Source: Paenibacillus massiliensis 2301065 = DSM 16942
GTDB taxonomy: Bacteria; Bacillota; Bacilli; Paenibacillales; Paenibacillaceae
DNA: 64,000 nucleotides
Assembly: GCF_000377505.1 (NCBI RefSeq)
Contig: NZ_KB898189.1
Span: 347,120-411,119, forward strand
Direction of reading: 5' to 3'
Every line of letters begins with the position of its first letter. Position 1 is the stretch's first letter. The notes under the pieces were generated by a model, which did not search any database, was not told the DNA's origin, and saw only the letters and a program-made list of their open reading frames with translations. Shown here piece by piece: positions 43,880-55,632 of this stretch. The position numbers and the translations under genes were made by a program.

Positions 43880-44919
43880 TATACTTCCGCTCCGGTAAAG
43901 GTCACCTGCGCTGCCCCTTCAGTCACACGGCCAATAATGTAGCCTGTCTCCCCAGCTGCACGCAGTTGCTCCAGGGTAAGAGCCGCATCCGCTTCATCCA
44001 CGACGAGCACAAGTCCGATCCCCATATTGAAGGTCGTGAACATATCACGATTGGATACCGAGCCTTTCTCCTGAAGAAGACGGAAGATCGGCAGAATAGG
44101 CCATGAGCCGTACTGAATATCCACATTCACATGCTCTGGCAGCACGCGCGGAATGTTCTCAATGAAGCCACCGCCGGTAATGTGTGCCATTCCTTTGACC
44201 TTCACCTTCTCCAACAGGGACAGTACAGGCTTCACATAGATCTTGGTTGGCTCCAGCAGTACATCCCCCAATGTACCACCCAGTTCAGGAAGCTCGTCCT
44301 GCAGACGGTAGCCTTCTTGCTCCAACAGCAGCCTGCGCACCAGGGAAAAACCGTTGCTGTGCACGCCGCTGGAAGCCAGTCCAATGACCGTATCGCCAGG
44401 AGCAATGGAAGCGCCGTTAATAATCTTATGCTTGTCCACGATACCAACAGTAAAGCCCGCGATATCGTATTCGCCCTCACTGTACATGCCAGGCATCTCT
44501 GCTGTCTCTCCGCCGATCAGTGCACAGCCAGATTGATGACAGCCCTCTGCAATGCCGGCTACAATGGCTTCGATCTTCTCTGGAATGACCTTATCACAGG
44601 CGAGATAATCGAGGAAGAACAGCGGCTCTGCTCCCTGCACGACAATATCATTTACGCACATGGCCACGGCATCAATACCGATCGTATCATGGCGATCCAT
44701 CGCGAAGGCAATTTTGAGCTTCGTACCGACACCATCTGTGCCGGATACAAGTACCGGCTCCTCATATTTATCCTTATTCAAGCCGAACAAGGCACCAAAG
44801 CCGCCCAGATCAGTCATGACCTCAGGACGAAACGTACGCTTAACGTGCTTCTTCATTCGTTCGACAGCCTCGTTACCAGCTGCTATGTCGACACCAGCCT
44901 GCTTGTAAGCATCGGACAC
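43879..44919 (-). CDS. purM: AIR synthetase
   Basis: 346 aa from a GTG start with AAGGAGTG upstream. Typical PurM family sequences: [35 protein letters not shown] (split across two strands), [13 protein letters not shown]. It closes the imidazole ring of AIR from FGAM with ATP, as a dimer. The 334-bp gap before it, after purF, is the only wide gap in the operon. Confidence 0.97.
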   Translation of the reverse strand: MSDAYKQAGVDIAAGNEAVERMKKHVKRTFRPEVMTDLGGFGALFGLNKDKYEEPVLVSGTDGVGTKLKIAFAMDRHDTIGIDAVAMCVNDIVVQGAEPLFFLDYLACDKVIPEKIEAIVAGIAEGCHQSGCALIGGETAEMPGMYSEGEYDIAGFTVGIVDKHKIINGASIAPGDTVIGLASSGVHSNGFSLVRRLLLEQEGYRLQDELPELGGTLGDVLLEPTKIYVKPVLSLLEKVKVKGMAHITGGGFIENIPRVLPEHVNVDIQYGSWPILPIFRLLQEKGSVSNRDMFTTFNMGIGLVLVVDEADAALTLEQLRAAGETGYIIGRVTEGAAQVTFTGAEV

Positions 44920-45253
44920 TAGGGACCCACTCCTTATCAGATATCAAAATGTGCAACCTTTACTATTGCTCGCTTGAGGGATGCTTATCGCTTATATTTC
45001 ATTGCTCGTGCATTGCCTACATTTCTCATACATTACTCATTCATTACCTACATTGCCATCCATTGAATTCCCGCTCTTATCTGACTTAGCTATAGCTACA
45101 GCCTATACATTGGTACAATAGTTCGCACCATCGCTATCCTAACTATGTTAATACCATAAAGCAATGTAAGGCCGATCATTCATGATCTGCTCAGCTTATG
45201 AGGCCCCGCCTTCATTTCCAGATCAGATCATGAACCCCGGCACAACACCTGAA
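44920..45253. other. Wide spacer inside the purine operon
   Basis: This 334-bp gap between purF and purM holds no gene. About 44995-45066 contains a worn tandem pattern built on CATTGCCTACATT/CATTAC. No clear terminator or promoter is seen. The operon presumably reads through. Confidence 0.5.
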
Positions 45254-46762
45254 TTAACAGCTACACCCGAACTTCTCTTCACCGTCGAAGCTGACATGAG
45301 TCGGGTAATCATTGTCGAAGCAGGCCATACATAACCCACCTTTGTAATCCTGCTGATTATATCCGCCGACCGCCTCAATTAACCCCTCCGTACTGAGAAA
45401 ATGTAGGGAATCGGCGTTAATCTCCTCCCGAATCTCCTCAATCGTCTTGGAGGAGGCAATCAACTCCCGGCGGTCTGGCGTGTCAATGCCATAGAAGCAA
45501 GGGTTCTTGAACGGCGGTGAAGTAATACACACATGCACCTCAGTGGCCCCAGCATCACGCAGCATATTCACGATCCGGCGCGACGTCGTTCCCCGCACGA
45601 TGGAATCGTCAATCATGACGACCCGCTTGCCCTCGACGACTCGGCGTACGGCACTCAGCTTCATCTTGACGCCCTGCTCACGCAGCTCCTGGCTCGGCTG
45701 AATGAAGGTCCGCCCTGTGTACTTGTTCTTAATCATGCCGAGCTCATAGGGAATGCCTGTCTGCTCTGCATAACCAATCGCCGCCGAGATGCTGGAGTCG
45801 GGAACACCCGTTACCACATCGGCATCGACGAACGACTCAATAGCAAGCTGGCTGCCCATACGCTTACGCGCCGCGTGCAGGTTGGCCCCGTTGAGATCCG
45901 TATCCGGACGGGCAAAATAAATGTACTCCATCGCACACAACGCCTTGCGGTGCTTGCCATGATCGAAGCGGTCCTCACGCAGGCCGTCCTTATCCAGCAC
46001 CAGCAGCTCTCCAGGCTCAATATCGCGTAATAGCTCAGCACCGATCGTCTCCAGGGCACATGTCTCGGACGCGAATATATAGGCATCGCCCAGCCGCCCC
46101 ATCGTCAGCGGACGCAAGCCGTGCGGGTCAGAGGCTACGATCAGCCGATCATTCGTCATAATCAGGAAGGCGAAGCCGCCTACAATCTGCCGAAAAGCAT
46201 CCTTGGCTGCTTCCACCAGATCCTTGGAGGAACGGGCGATCAGATGTGCCACGACCTCCGTATCGCTGGTCGTCTGAAAGATCGATCCGCTACGCTCCAG
46301 CTCACGTCGAATTTGGATCGCATTGACAATATTTCCGTTCGTCGCTACAGCGAGATCTCCATCACGATACTTGAATACGAGCGGCTGCGCATTCGTCAGC
46401 TTACTATCACCGCTGGTCGAATAGCGGACATGTCCGATCGAGATATCTCCTGTCAGGGAAGCCATCATATCCTTGTCGAATACTTCCTTGACCAGTCCCA
46501 TGCCGCGGTGATAACGAAACTCTCCGTTGTCGCTGACACACATGCCAGCACTTTCCTCTCCGCGATGCTGGAGAGCATGAAGCCCGTAATAGGACAAGGA
46601 AGCGGCCTCAGGGTGACGAAACACCCCGAATACGCCGCACTCCTCCTTGAGCTTGTCGAGTCCTTCCTTGCCCGAGCCTTCATTATAATAATCGCCCGTC
46701 CATAATGTCTTCGCCTGAATGTCCTTCCCTGTCATGAGACCACTCATGCTTGCATCAGACAT
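45254..46762 (-). CDS. purF: Amidophosphoribosyltransferase
   Basis: About 502 aa from ATG at 46762 (GGGAGGAT upstream), overlapping the purL stop by 19 nt. A propeptide of about 40 residues precedes the catalytic Cys in EECGVFG, as in the Bacillus enzyme, which is cleaved to expose it. The glutaminase domain ([11 protein letters not shown]) is followed by the PRPP-binding [19 protein letters not shown]. The C-terminal Cys residues (CMACFD..., FGCSC) bind a [4Fe-4S] cluster. This is the first committed step, inhibited by AMP/GMP. Confidence 0.97.
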   Translation of the reverse strand: MSDASMSGLMTGKDIQAKTLWTGDYYNEGSGKEGLDKLKEECGVFGVFRHPEAASLSYYGLHALQHRGEESAGMCVSDNGEFRYHRGMGLVKEVFDKDMMASLTGDISIGHVRYSTSGDSKLTNAQPLVFKYRDGDLAVATNGNIVNAIQIRRELERSGSIFQTTSDTEVVAHLIARSSKDLVEAAKDAFRQIVGGFAFLIMTNDRLIVASDPHGLRPLTMGRLGDAYIFASETCALETIGAELLRDIEPGELLVLDKDGLREDRFDHGKHRKALCAMEYIYFARPDTDLNGANLHAARKRMGSQLAIESFVDADVVTGVPDSSISAAIGYAEQTGIPYELGMIKNKYTGRTFIQPSQELREQGVKMKLSAVRRVVEGKRVVMIDDSIVRGTTSRRIVNMLRDAGATEVHVCITSPPFKNPCFYGIDTPDRRELIASSKTIEEIREEINADSLHFLSTEGLIEAVGGYNQQDYKGGLCMACFDNDYPTHVSFDGEEKFGCSC

Positions 46763-48990
46763 GGAATGGCATCCTCCCACAGTTGCTTGAGGCCAGCTAC
46801 GGGCTCGGCTACAGCAGGTTGTCCGTTCACTTCAATATTCAAGGCTGTGCCTTCCGTCCGTCCAATCACAGTTACTGGAACATCCTGCTCACGCAAGTAG
46901 GACTCCAGAGCAGCTACCTGCTCAGGTGCAGCAGATAGCAGAATGCGTGATTGGCTCTCGCTGAACAGCGCCAGATCTGCACGTAATGCAGTCTCAACAT
47001 TCACTTGGGCCCCGATGCCCCCGCTAATGCAGGATTCGGCCAGTGCTACAGCTAGACCGCCCTCAGACAAGTCATGCGCTGAGCGAACCAAGCCCTGCTG
47101 GATAGCACCTAGTACTCCCTTCAGCAGCTTCTGCTCTGTGGCCAAGTCGAGCATTGGAGGTCTACCTTCAGTCACACCATGTACGACAGCCTGGAACTCA
47201 CTACCACCAAGCTCTGCCTGCGTAGCTCCCAGGAGCAGGATGACGTCACCCTCGGCTTTGAAGCCTTGCGTCGTAATGTGATCCGTATCATGCACAAGTC
47301 CGACCATACCAACGACAGGTGTCGGGTAGATTGCTCCCTTGGTATTCTCATTGTACAGACTCACGTTACCGCCAATGACAGGTGTATCGAGCACACGGCA
47401 GGCCTCTGCCATGCCGTCTACGGCTTTTTCCATCTGCCAGAAGATTTCTGGCTTCTCCGGGCTACCGAAGTTCAGATTATCCGTAATGGCAAGCGGCTCT
47501 GCTCCCGAGCAGACGATATTACGTGCAGCTTCGCTGACAGCAATCTTGCCGCCCATTTCCGGGTCCAGATAGACGTAGCGCCCGTTGCAATCCGTGGTCA
47601 TCGCCAGTCCCTTGCGTGTGCCATCAATCGTAACTACAGCCGCATCTGAGCCAGGACGAACCGCTGTATTCGTGCGAACCATGTAGTCATACTGCTCGTA
47701 GACCCACTTCTTGCTTGCTACACTTGGAGAAGAGAGCACCTGCTTCAAGGCTGCACTGAGATCCTTCACTTCTGCATAGCTGGAGGTATCCACCTTAGCC
47801 TGCTCTTCATAATATGCCGGCACTGAAGATGGCTTATCATAGATCGGGCACTCATCCACCAGTGCATTGACTGGCATATCACCGACTACCTCACCATGAT
47901 GATATAGACGCAGACGGCCATCATCCGTCACCTTGCCGACCTTCGCGCAGATGACGCCCCAACGTTCGAAGATCTCTCTGGCTTGAGCTTCATCCTTCGG
48001 CTCCACTACGAAGAGCATCCGTTCCTGGGATTCCGACAGCATCATTTCATATGGGGTCATGCCTTCCTCACGCTGTGGCACCTGATCGAGATACAGTTCT
48101 AATCCGTTACCAGCCTTACTCGCCATTTCCGCACTGGAGCAAGTCAGACCCGCTGCACCCATGTCTTGAATTCCCAACACAATACCGCTATCAATCAGCT
48201 CCAGACAGGATTCCATGACCAGCTTCTCCATGAACGGATCACCGACCTGCACCGCTGTACGCTTCGCTTCGGATTCTTCCGTCAGCTCTACTGAAGCGAA
48301 GGTTGCTCCATGAATGCCATCCCGTCCCGTCGGGGGACCGACGTAGAAGACCGGGTTACCTACACCTTTGGCAACACCACGCTGGATTTTGTCATGATCA
48401 ATCAGGCCAACACACATCGCATTTACAAGCGGATTGCCTTCATAGGCCTCGTCAAAGACAACCTCTCCGCCTACTGTAGGAATACCGATACAGTTACCGT
48501 ATCCTGCAATACCAGATACTACATGCTCGAACAGATACTTCACACGATCGCTCTCCAGCTTGCCGAAGCGCAAGGAATTCAGCACCGCAACGGGTCTGGC
48601 TCCCATAGAGAAGATGTCACGGATAATGCCGCCTACGCCCGTAGCTGCCCCTTGGAAGGGCTCAACCGCTGAAGGGTGGTTATGGCTTTCAATCTTGAAC
48701 ACGACGGCTTGGTTATCTCCGATATCGACGATCCCTGCACCTTCACCAGGTCCCATCAGAACACGAGGACCGCTGGTCGGAAAACGACGAAGCAATGGCT
48801 TGGAATTCTTGTAGGCGCAATGCTCAGACCACATGACGCTGAATACGCCAATCTCGGTATAGTTAGGCTTGCGACCCATAAATTCACAGATCAGCTCATA
48901 CTCACTGTCGGATACTCCCATTTGCTGATACAGCTTATGCTCAGCGACCTGCTCAGCTGTCGGTTCTTTAGCGGATACTTGCTGCGCCAT
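46744..48990 (-). CDS. purL: FGAM synthase, large subunit (small-type PurL)
   Basis: 748 aa, the size of PurL proteins that need separate PurS and PurQ. Features: [45 protein letters not shown], and a second catalytic-like half with VGMVGLVHD and [16 protein letters not shown]. It converts FGAR to FGAM with ATP using ammonia channelled from PurQ. GGAGGGATC precedes ATG; overlaps purQ by 23 nt. Confidence 0.97.
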   Translation of the reverse strand: MAQQVSAKEPTAEQVAEHKLYQQMGVSDSEYELICEFMGRKPNYTEIGVFSVMWSEHCAYKNSKPLLRRFPTSGPRVLMGPGEGAGIVDIGDNQAVVFKIESHNHPSAVEPFQGAATGVGGIIRDIFSMGARPVAVLNSLRFGKLESDRVKYLFEHVVSGIAGYGNCIGIPTVGGEVVFDEAYEGNPLVNAMCVGLIDHDKIQRGVAKGVGNPVFYVGPPTGRDGIHGATFASVELTEESEAKRTAVQVGDPFMEKLVMESCLELIDSGIVLGIQDMGAAGLTCSSAEMASKAGNGLELYLDQVPQREEGMTPYEMMLSESQERMLFVVEPKDEAQAREIFERWGVICAKVGKVTDDGRLRLYHHGEVVGDMPVNALVDECPIYDKPSSVPAYYEEQAKVDTSSYAEVKDLSAALKQVLSSPSVASKKWVYEQYDYMVRTNTAVRPGSDAAVVTIDGTRKGLAMTTDCNGRYVYLDPEMGGKIAVSEAARNIVCSGAEPLAITDNLNFGSPEKPEIFWQMEKAVDGMAEACRVLDTPVIGGNVSLYNENTKGAIYPTPVVGMVGLVHDTDHITTQGFKAEGDVILLLGATQAELGGSEFQAVVHGVTEGRPPMLDLATEQKLLKGVLGAIQQGLVRSAHDLSEGGLAVALAESCISGGIGAQVNVETALRADLALFSESQSRILLSAAPEQVAALESYLREQDVPVTVIGRTEGTALNIEVNGQPAVAEPVAGLKQLWEDAIPCLMQA

Positions 48991-49657
48991 GCTGATCCCT
49001 CCATGCGTTCAAAATCGATGTAAACATACGTTTGCCGTCCTCTGAGCCCAGCAGGTTCGAAGTAGCACGCTCCGGGTGAGGCATCATGCCCACAACATTG
49101 CCGCGCTTGTTGCTAATGCCTGCGATATCGGCCAAGGAGCCGTTCGGATTGTTAGTATACGTAAATACGATCTGATTATTGGCCTTAAGCTCCGCCAGTG
49201 TCTCTTCATCACAATAATAGTTGCCTTCACCATGAGCAATCGGAATGACGATCTCCTCGCCCTCGGCGTAGTCGCGGGTGAATGGCGTACGGTTATTCTC
49301 GACCTTCAGCACCGTGTCATGGCATAGGAATTTCATCGAACGATTCCGCAGCAGCGCTCCTGGCAGCAACCCAGCCTCGGTCAGGATCTGGAAGCCATTG
49401 CAGATGCCGAGCACATACTTGCCTTGCTCCGCTGCCTCAGCTACTGCACTCATTACAGGAGCAAAACGCGAGATCGCTCCGCAGCGCAGGTAATCTCCGT
49501 AGGAGAAGCCTCCAGGAACGAGAATGCAGTCATACTGCGAGACATCAGTCGCCGTGTGCCATACATAATCTACGGGTTCACCCAGCGCAACCTCGACAGC
49601 CTTATAGCAGTCAATGTCACAATTGGAGCCCGGGAACACCAAAACAGCAAATTTCAT
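48968..49657 (-). CDS. purQ: FGAM synthase, glutaminase subunit
   Basis: 229 aa from ATG at 49657 with GGAGGA upstream; a longer frame to 49723 lacks a good start. Class I glutamine amidotransferase: [25 protein letters not shown], nucleophile Cys in GICNGFQIL, and catalytic His in MMPHPERA. Supplies ammonia to PurL. Starts 5 nt after purS. Confidence 0.97.
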   Translation of the reverse strand: MKFAVLVFPGSNCDIDCYKAVEVALGEPVDYVWHTATDVSQYDCILVPGGFSYGDYLRCGAISRFAPVMSAVAEAAEQGKYVLGICNGFQILTEAGLLPGALLRNRSMKFLCHDTVLKVENNRTPFTRDYAEGEEIVIPIAHGEGNYYCDEETLAELKANNQIVFTYTNNPNGSLADIAGISNKRGNVVGMMPHPERATSNLLGSEDGKRMFTSILNAWRDQHGAASIR

Positions 49658-49662
49658 GGATG

Positions 49663-49908
49663 TCAGTCCTCCAATTCGTAGCGGTAGTCTTCGATCACCG
49701 TATTCGCCAGCAGCTTCTCGCACATCGTTGTCAGACGGTTCTCTGCCTCTTGGCGATCTGTAGTGTCCAACTGAAGCTCCAGATATTTGCCGATACGTAC
49801 GCTTTCCACTTCTGCAAAGCCCATGGAATGCAGTGCGCCTTGTACGGCTACGCCCTGAGGGTCGAGTACGCTTTGTTTAATAGTGACATAGACGGTAGCT
49901 TTAATCAT
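49663..49908 (-). CDS. purS: FGAM synthase, PurS subunit
   Basis: 81 aa, the usual PurS length, with [20 protein letters not shown] and [12 protein letters not shown]. PurS dimers bridge PurL and PurQ. It starts 124 bp after purC, a slightly wide gap without visible signals. Confidence 0.96.
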   Translation of the reverse strand: MIKATVYVTIKQSVLDPQGVAVQGALHSMGFAEVESVRIGKYLELQLDTTDRQEAENRLTTMCEKLLANTVIEDYRYELED

Positions 49909-50032
49909 GATCCTTCATATCCTCCTTCAGATGGTGAAGCCGTAATAATGAGTAACCGTTGCTTGCAGCCTCGATGCTTACTTCACTATGGTCCTGCTGC
50001 CTGATAATCCACTGCCTACTACTGCCTAATTG

Positions 50033-50908
50033 TTATTCGGCTGTAAGACGCTCCAAAATATTCGTGTATCTGGCCGTTGTCTCGCTGACCACCTCGGAGG
50101 GAAGTGGTGCAGGTGTACTATTCTTGTCCCAATCGGAGTCGGCCAGATAGGTACGCACAGGCTCCTTGTCCATGCTGTCAATCTCGACATCCAGTGCATA
50201 ATTCTCTTTCGCCCAGAAGCGCGAAGCATCCGGTGTGAAGATTTCATCAATCAGAATGACCTTGCCATCAATGAGTCCGAATTCAAACTTGCAATCTGCC
50301 AAAATGATTCCTCGCTGCTCGCAGTAATCACGAGCAAATTCATACAGCGCCAGGCTCTTGGCTTCGAGCTCCGCCGTCAGTTCTACACCGACCAGTTCCT
50401 TCATGCGCTGGAGGCTGATATCCTCATCATGACCTACATCATTCTTGGCAGCTGGCGTGAAGAGTGGCTCCGGGAAGCGCTCATTCTTGCGAAGTCCCTC
50501 CGGCAACGGAATACCGTTAATCTCGCCAGTCGATGAATACTGACGCCAGCCGCCCCCCGTAATGTAGCCTCGCACGACACATTCAATATCGATTCGTTCA
50601 GCCTTACGAGTCACCATAATGCGATGCTTGAGCAATTCCGGTTCCTTCACGATGCTCCCCAGACGGTACACATCCGTATGCACGACATGATTCTCGATCA
50701 GATGGCGTGTCTTCTCGAACCAGAAGGCACTGAGCTGATTAAGAACATTGCCCTTCTCCGGTACAGGCGGCTCCAGGATGTAGTCAAAAGCGGAAATACG
50801 GTCCGTTACAACGATCAGATAATGCTCTCCCAGATCATATAGCTCTCTTACTTTGCCCTTATAGACGAGCGGAGCATCAATCCAAGGAGCAGCGGTGGAT
50901 ACAGCCAT
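50033..50908 (-). CDS. purC: SAICAR synthetase
   Basis: 291 aa. It has KGKVRELYDLG at the ATP site, TDRISAFDYI, RGYITGGGWRQY and LADCKFEFG. It couples CAIR and aspartate with ATP. It lies 35 bp after purB. Confidence 0.97.
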   Translation of the reverse strand: MAVSTAAPWIDAPLVYKGKVRELYDLGEHYLIVVTDRISAFDYILEPPVPEKGNVLNQLSAFWFEKTRHLIENHVVHTDVYRLGSIVKEPELLKHRIMVTRKAERIDIECVVRGYITGGGWRQYSSTGEINGIPLPEGLRKNERFPEPLFTPAAKNDVGHDEDISLQRMKELVGVELTAELEAKSLALYEFARDYCEQRGIILADCKFEFGLIDGKVILIDEIFTPDASRFWAKENYALDVEIDSMDKEPVRTYLADSDWDKNSTPAPLPSEVVSETTARYTNILERLTAE

Positions 50909-50943
50909 TATCCAGCCTCATTTCTGTAGGATATAGAGTTATC

Positions 50944-52239
50944 TTAGTTCAAGCCAAGCTTGGTGAAAATCGTATCGACATGCTTCAAATGCCAGGAAGG
51001 GTCGAAGGCATCCTGAATTTCTTCAGCGCTCAGGAGATTCGTGATCTCTGGCGTCGCCTCCACAATATCGCGGAACTGACGTTGCTCTTCCCATGCCTGC
51101 ATCGCACGTGGTTGTACGGTATCGTAAGCCTGTTCACGGCTCATGCCCTTGTCAATCAGCTTCGTCATGACACGGCCCGAGAATGGCACGCCGAACGTAC
51201 GGCTCATATTGCGCTTCATATTCTCCGGGAAGACCGTCAGGTTCTTCACAATATTGCCGAAGCGGTTCAGCATATAGTTCAGCAGCATCGTTGCATCTGG
51301 CAAAATAATACGCTCCACGGAGGAGTGTGAGATGTCACGCTCATGCCAGAGTGGTACGTTCTCATACGCCGATACCATATGACCACGGATGACACGAGCC
51401 AGACCGGAAATATTCTCGGAGCCAATCGGATTGCGCTTGTGCGGCATTGCCGAGGAGCCCTTTTGCCCCTTCGCGAAGGCTTCCTCCACCTCACGGAATT
51501 CACTCTTCTGCAGCGCACGAACCTCTTGTGCGAACTTGTCGAGTGATGTCGCGATGAGTGCCAGCGTCGCCATATATTCGGCATGACGGTCACGCTGCAG
51601 CGTCTGGGTGGAGATCGGCGCCGGAGATGTGCCCAGCTTGCGGCAGACAAATTCCTCTACGAACGGGTCAATGTTGGCATACGTACCTACAGCACCCGAG
51701 ATTTTACCGAATTGTACACCTTTCGCGGCATTGCGGAACCGCTCCAGATTCCGTTTCATTTCCTCATGCCACAGAGCCATCTTCAGACCAAACGTAGTCG
51801 GCTCGGCATGAACGCCGTGCGTACGGCCCATCATTGGAGTATCCTTATAAGCAATCGCCTTATCCTTCAGGATCTCGATGAAGTTCAGAATATCCTTCTC
51901 CAGAATATCGTTCGCCTGCCTCAGCAGATAGCCAAGCGCTGTGTCCACGACGTCTGTTGAAGTCAGGCCATAATGTACCCATTTACGCTCCGCGCCCAGG
52001 CTCTCGGATACGGTACGGGTAAAGGCAATTACATCGTGACGGGTCTCCTGCTCGATCTCCAGAATCCGCTCAATGTTGAAGGTCGCATTGTTGCGCAGTG
52101 CCACCGTATCTTCCTTCGGAATAACTCCCAGCTCTGCCCATGCCTCACAGGCACACAGTTCTACTTCCAGCCAAGCTTGGAATTTGTTCTCTTCGGTCCA
52201 GATGGCTCTCATTTCCGGTCTGCTGTAACGTTCGATCAT
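50944..52239 (-). CDS. purB: Adenylosuccinate lyase
   Basis: 431 aa from ATG at 52239, which has GGAGG upstream and lies after the purK stop (a GTG-type extension to 52278 would overlap purK). Fumarase-superfamily signature [17 protein letters not shown], with catalytic His in [10 protein letters not shown]. It acts twice, on SAICAR and on adenylosuccinate, so it also serves AMP synthesis. Confidence 0.97.
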   Translation of the reverse strand: MIERYSRPEMRAIWTEENKFQAWLEVELCACEAWAELGVIPKEDTVALRNNATFNIERILEIEQETRHDVIAFTRTVSESLGAERKWVHYGLTSTDVVDTALGYLLRQANDILEKDILNFIEILKDKAIAYKDTPMMGRTHGVHAEPTTFGLKMALWHEEMKRNLERFRNAAKGVQFGKISGAVGTYANIDPFVEEFVCRKLGTSPAPISTQTLQRDRHAEYMATLALIATSLDKFAQEVRALQKSEFREVEEAFAKGQKGSSAMPHKRNPIGSENISGLARVIRGHMVSAYENVPLWHERDISHSSVERIILPDATMLLNYMLNRFGNIVKNLTVFPENMKRNMSRTFGVPFSGRVMTKLIDKGMSREQAYDTVQPRAMQAWEEQRQFRDIVEATPEITNLLSAEEIQDAFDPSWHLKHVDTIFTKLGLN

Positions 52240-52241
52240 AA

Positions 52242-53468
52242 CTAATGATTCCTCCAAATATTGGTTTGTTCGATCCACTGCATAGCTGCTTCTGTGTCTT
52301 GACAGAGCAGATTGACATGTCCCATTTTACGCCCGTTCTTGGACTCACTCTTACCATATAAATGCAGCTTCGGTATGACTTTCTCTGTAGCTGTCTGCGA
52401 AGCGGTTGATGTCAGCAGCTTCAGTACCTCTTCCATATGCTCACCCAGAATATTCACCATCACTACCGGAGTGAGTAGACGTGGATCAGCAAGCGGCAAG
52501 CCACAGATGGCGCGAATATGCTGCTCAAATTGTGACGTTGCACAAGCATCCATCGTGTAATGGCCTGAATTGTGCGGCCTTGGTGCCAGTTCGTTCACGT
52601 AAATCTCGCCGGCCTTGGTAACGAACATCTCAACAGCAAGCAAGCCTACTGCATCCAATCCTTCAATGAGCTGCGCAGCCAGCTGCTCTGCTCTGGCCTG
52701 AAGCTCTTCAGACACTCTTGCCGGAACAATAGAAGCATGAAGAATATTATTCACATGAATGTTCTCGGCTGGAGGAAAGGTCCGTACCTCTCCCTTCGTA
52801 CTGCGAGCCGCAACGACGGATATTTCACATTGAAACGGAACGAAGCTCTCCAGCACCAACCCTACACCAGCAGTATTCAGTTCCTCGTAGGCAGCCTGTA
52901 CCTCTTCCAGGTGGCGAATGACGCGTTGACCTTTGCCGTCATAGCCTCCCATGACTGTCTTCAGTACGCAAGGCAAGCCCAGCTCCCCCACCGCCTGCTG
53001 CATGCTGCCCGCAGTGGTAACCTCGCGATACGGAGCTACGGGTACGCCCGCTGCCTCGATGGCACGCTTCTCGCGCAGCCGATGCTGTGTCGTGTAGAGC
53101 AGCTTGCTTCCCTGCGGTACATACGATTCCTGCTCCAGCAGGGCTGCTACTCCAGCATCTACATTTTCAAATTCATAAGTGACAACGTCGCAGCTTCCTG
53201 CCAGCTCGCGTGCTGCCCCTACATCGTCATAAGCCGCTGTCACCTGTCGGGCGATCTGGCCGCACGGCGAATCTGGAGTCGGGTCGAGCGTCACACAGCG
53301 ATACCCGAGAGGTGTCGCAGCAAGTGTAAGCATTCTGCCAAGCTGACCTCCTCCGAGGATGCCAATGGTAGCTCCAGGCTCAATGACTGTAGAGACTGGC
53401 TGGCTTCCCCTCTCTTCCGTGTTCATGGCTGCAACAGGACCGGGATGCATGCTATTCTTCTCGCTCAT
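52242..53468 (-). CDS. purK: N5-CAIR synthetase
   Basis: 408 aa ATP-grasp enzyme: [39 protein letters not shown]-type metal motif ([15 protein letters not shown]). It carboxylates AIR with bicarbonate. The first 30 residues before IGILGGGQ are an extra polar stretch. The start overlaps purE by 4 nt (ATGA). Confidence 0.96.
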   Translation of the reverse strand: MSEKNSMHPGPVAAMNTEERGSQPVSTVIEPGATIGILGGGQLGRMLTLAATPLGYRCVTLDPTPDSPCGQIARQVTAAYDDVGAARELAGSCDVVTYEFENVDAGVAALLEQESYVPQGSKLLYTTQHRLREKRAIEAAGVPVAPYREVTTAGSMQQAVGELGLPCVLKTVMGGYDGKGQRVIRHLEEVQAAYEELNTAGVGLVLESFVPFQCEISVVAARSTKGEVRTFPPAENIHVNNILHASIVPARVSEELQARAEQLAAQLIEGLDAVGLLAVEMFVTKAGEIYVNELAPRPHNSGHYTMDACATSQFEQHIRAICGLPLADPRLLTPVVMVNILGEHMEEVLKLLTSTASQTATEKVIPKLHLYGKSESKNGRKMGHVNLLCQDTEAAMQWIEQTNIWRNH

Positions 53469-53950
53469 AACGTATCACTGCTCTCCAGCACCTGCTGACG
53501 GATACGGTCACGTCTCTCCTGTACTCGTACCCGCACTTCCTCGTCAAAAGCGCCCAGAATCTGAGCCGCCAGCAGGCCCGCGTTGGTTGCCCCGGCTTTA
53601 CCAATCGCTACCGTCGCTACAGGAATGCCTCCTGGCATCTGTACAATGGACAGCAGGGAATCCAGTCCGTTCAGAGCCTTGGATTGCACAGGGACGCCAA
53701 TGACCGGAACTGTTGTCTTGCTCGCAACCATTCCGGGCAGGTGGGCTGCTCCGCCAGCTCCTGCGATAATGACCTTCAGGCCTCGACCTGCTGCCGCTTC
53801 TGCATATTCGAACATCAGATCCGGGGTGCGATGAGCGGATACGACCTTTTTCTCATAACCAATCTTCAGCTCGTCCAAGATCGTACAAGCATGCTCCATC
53901 GTCTCCCAATCGGATGTACTGCCCATGATGACTCCTACCTGAACTGTCAT
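53465..53950 (-). CDS. purE: N5-CAIR mutase
   Basis: 161 aa class I Pur[35 protein letters not shown]. It moves the carboxyl group from N5-CAIR to CAIR, as an octamer. First gene of the operon, behind the riboswitch leader; AGGAGAG precedes ATG. Confidence 0.97.
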   Translation of the reverse strand: MTVQVGVIMGSTSDWETMEHACTILDELKIGYEKKVVSAHRTPDLMFEYAEAAAGRGLKVIIAGAGGAAHLPGMVASKTTVPVIGVPVQSKALNGLDSLLSIVQMPGGIPVATVAIGKAGATNAGLLAAQILGAFDEEVRVRVQERRDRIRQQVLESSDTL

Positions 53951-54089
53951 GAATGTCCACTCTCCTGTATCTTATTGCACTCGGTATCTTCAATCTCATT
54001 CATAGTCTTCCACATCATCTAGTCTTCCACATCATCGTCTTCTACAGCTTCATTATGGCTATTATTCGTCAGATCCGTATGAATTTCAC

Positions 54090-54137
54090 AAAAAAATCCG
54101 GCCTCGAAAATAAAAGTCATCTTCAAGATACCGGAAT
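54090..54137 (-). terminator. Riboswitch-controlled terminator of the pur leader
   Basis: On the minus strand, TTCCGG..CTTGAA pairs with TTCGAG..CCGGA, followed by seven T (54096-54090). It is 90 nt downstream of the aptamer and 140 nt before purE, the usual expression platform position. Confidence 0.7.
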
Positions 54138-54228
54138 CCAGGAAATGAAGGCATCTACACCGTCTGTTCGACGGCGCGCCACAGCGAAGCCAAGCCTCCT
54201 AGAGACTATGACTATGAAGCCAGCCCAT

Positions 54229-54310
54229 TCATTCCCCGTAGTCCGGAAATTAACGGTTCCCGGGTAGAAACGTCCGGGCCATATCCCCGGCATATACGAG
54301 TATGATTCAT
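54229..54310 (-). ncRNA. Guanine (purine) riboswitch aptamer
   Basis: Read on the minus strand the consensus is present: P2 GCCGGG/CCCGGC with loop GATATGG, the core GTTTCTACC, P3 CGGGAA/TTTCCG with loop CCGTTAA, and the closing GGACTACG. The C in GACTACG (position 74 of the xpt numbering) predicts guanine or hypoxanthine rather than adenine. It sits between the pur promoter and a terminator, so bound guanine should stop transcription of purE-purD. Confidence 0.95.
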
Positions 54311-54341
54311 TCATTTAAAATTCATAACAATACATACAACA

Positions 54342-54370
54342 GTTTAACAATTTGCGACACCAGATGTCAA
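54342..54370 (-). promoter_or_regulatory. pur operon promoter
   Basis: TTGACA (54370-54365), an 18-bp spacer and TAAACT (54346-54341) form a sigma-A type promoter just downstream of the PurR box and about 30 bp before the aptamer. Confidence 0.65.
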
Positions 54371-54375
54371 CTTAA

Positions 54376-54417
54376 AAGGCGAACATTAAACTTTCATACG
54401 AACCAAATGTTCGCCTT
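54376..54417 (-). promoter_or_regulatory. PurR operator (PurBox pair)
   Basis: The perfect 12-bp inverted repeat AAGGCGAACATT (54376-54387)/AATGTTCGCCTT (54406-54417), with an 18-bp spacer, matches the CGAAC-containing PurBoxes bound by Bacillus PurR, which represses at low PRPP. It abuts the -35 box of the pur promoter. Confidence 0.88.
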
Positions 54418-54424
54418 CAAATCA

Positions 54425-54470
54425 AAAAACATTCCCGGCGCCGAAATCTTCGACTTCTTGGGAATGTTTT
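54425..54470 (-). terminator. Terminator of uspA
   Basis: AAAACATTCCC (54426-54436) pairs with GGGAATGTTTT (54460-54470); a run of six T follows on the minus strand. It insulates the pur promoter from uspA. Confidence 0.8.
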
Positions 54471-54637
54471 CTTCGTTAACATGTAAAATTAGTATTATGC
54501 TTTGCCACCCATCAATAGGGCGGCCCTCAAGTAGCATGGGATTCTGGCAGCATGGCCTTCAAGCTACCCATTTCCCCAAGCTATGTAGCACTCACTGCAC
54601 ACGCAGCTATTAGGGCATATTACATCATACAGCATGA

Positions 54638-55072
54638 TTATTTTATAATCAGCACGGGAATCTTCGCATGTTGCACGACATTGTGGCTGACACTGCCCAG
54701 CACGAATTCACGAATGCCACCGAGCCCCCTGCTCCCAATGAAGATCACATCAGCACCCTTCTCCTCAGCGTAGTCCAGAATGACAGCTGCTGGCGAGCCC
54801 TGAATCATCTCCACCTGTGCCTGCACACCTTTATCGCTTACGCGGGTCTTCACGTCCTCTGTAAGCTGCACAGCCAGATCATAATAATCCTTGTTCACGG
54901 ATGCTGGAAGCGGTGCAAGCCCTTCACCGATGAAGACTCTTGGAAAATCAAACGCATGAATGATATGAAGCTGAGTATCAGGTGAGGCCTTCGCCACATC
55001 AATGGCACGATCCAGTGCTTTGTTGGAAGCCTTCGAACCGTCGTAAGCTACGAGAATTTTGGAGAACAACAT
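54638..55072 (-). CDS. Universal stress protein UspA family
   Basis: 144 aa with one Usp domain: ILVAYDGSKASNKALDRA at the start, DVIFIGSRGLGGIREFVLGSVSHNVVQHA (ATP-binding G-x2-G-x9-GS/N pattern) near the end. This suggests an ATP-binding Usp of the MJ0577 type. Cytoplasmic stress-survival protein. Single-gene unit with terminator. Confidence 0.92.
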   Translation of the reverse strand: MLFSKILVAYDGSKASNKALDRAIDVAKASPDTQLHIIHAFDFPRVFIGEGLAPLPASVNKDYYDLAVQLTEDVKTRVSDKGVQAQVEMIQGSPAAVILDYAEEKGADVIFIGSRGLGGIREFVLGSVSHNVVQHAKIPVLIIK

Positions 55073-55136
55073 GTTGCATCCATCCCTTCTATAAGCTCTC
55101 TGTCCTATTGCGGTTACCCTCGTAAGCGAGGAATAC

Positions 55137-55409
55137 CTATGGCAAGAAATAGCCGTACATAACAGCGTTCAAAAATAACAGCAGCGGAATACCGAACACA
55201 AAGCTGTTATGCTTCGTCTTGTGACGCTTGTGATACATCGCAATCCATACTCCCAGACTGCCTCCAATGAACGCGAGCAGGAATAGAGTACGCTCAGGAA
55301 TACGATCACGACGCTTGCGTGCACGCTCCTTGTCATCCGACATCACTAGGTAACCTACAATATTAATAAATATAAACCATATCACTAATCCAGTAATCAT
55401 GCGGATCAA
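55137..55409 (-). CDS. DUF1294 membrane protein, 90 aa
   Basis: TTG start at 55409 with GGGGGA upstream, or ATG at 55400. Three hydrophobic segments: an N-terminal one (VIWFIFINIVGYLVM), a Lys/Arg-rich loop, then RTLFLLAFIGGSLGVWIAMY and a final HNSFVFGIPLLLFLNAVMYG, with HKTKH before it, the DUF1294 pattern. Function unknown. Confidence 0.8.
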   Translation of the reverse strand: MIRMITGLVIWFIFINIVGYLVMSDDKERARKRRDRIPERTLFLLAFIGGSLGVWIAMYHKRHKTKHNSFVFGIPLLLFLNAVMYGYFLP

Positions 55410-55632
55410 GCGGTCCCCCTATCCCGGGACATCTCCCCGTACCTTCATTATAGACCTCACAGGTGGGATGTTCAACGCAGGAAACAGGAGGAACCACTAG
55501 ACAGTCAGATAGTCGGTAGTCAGGCGATCGTATCCAGGTGGCAGCACCTATAGCCAGTGGTGCAGCTAATCAAGGTATCTGAGAGGGCTAGTTGTACAGC
55601 CAGTAAGCCGCTGCCATTACTTGTTGGACAGA

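Noticed and set aside
44131..44922. 263-codon plus-strand frame over purM
   Set aside because: Antisense shadow of a well-conserved enzyme gene; His/Cys-rich product and no start signal.
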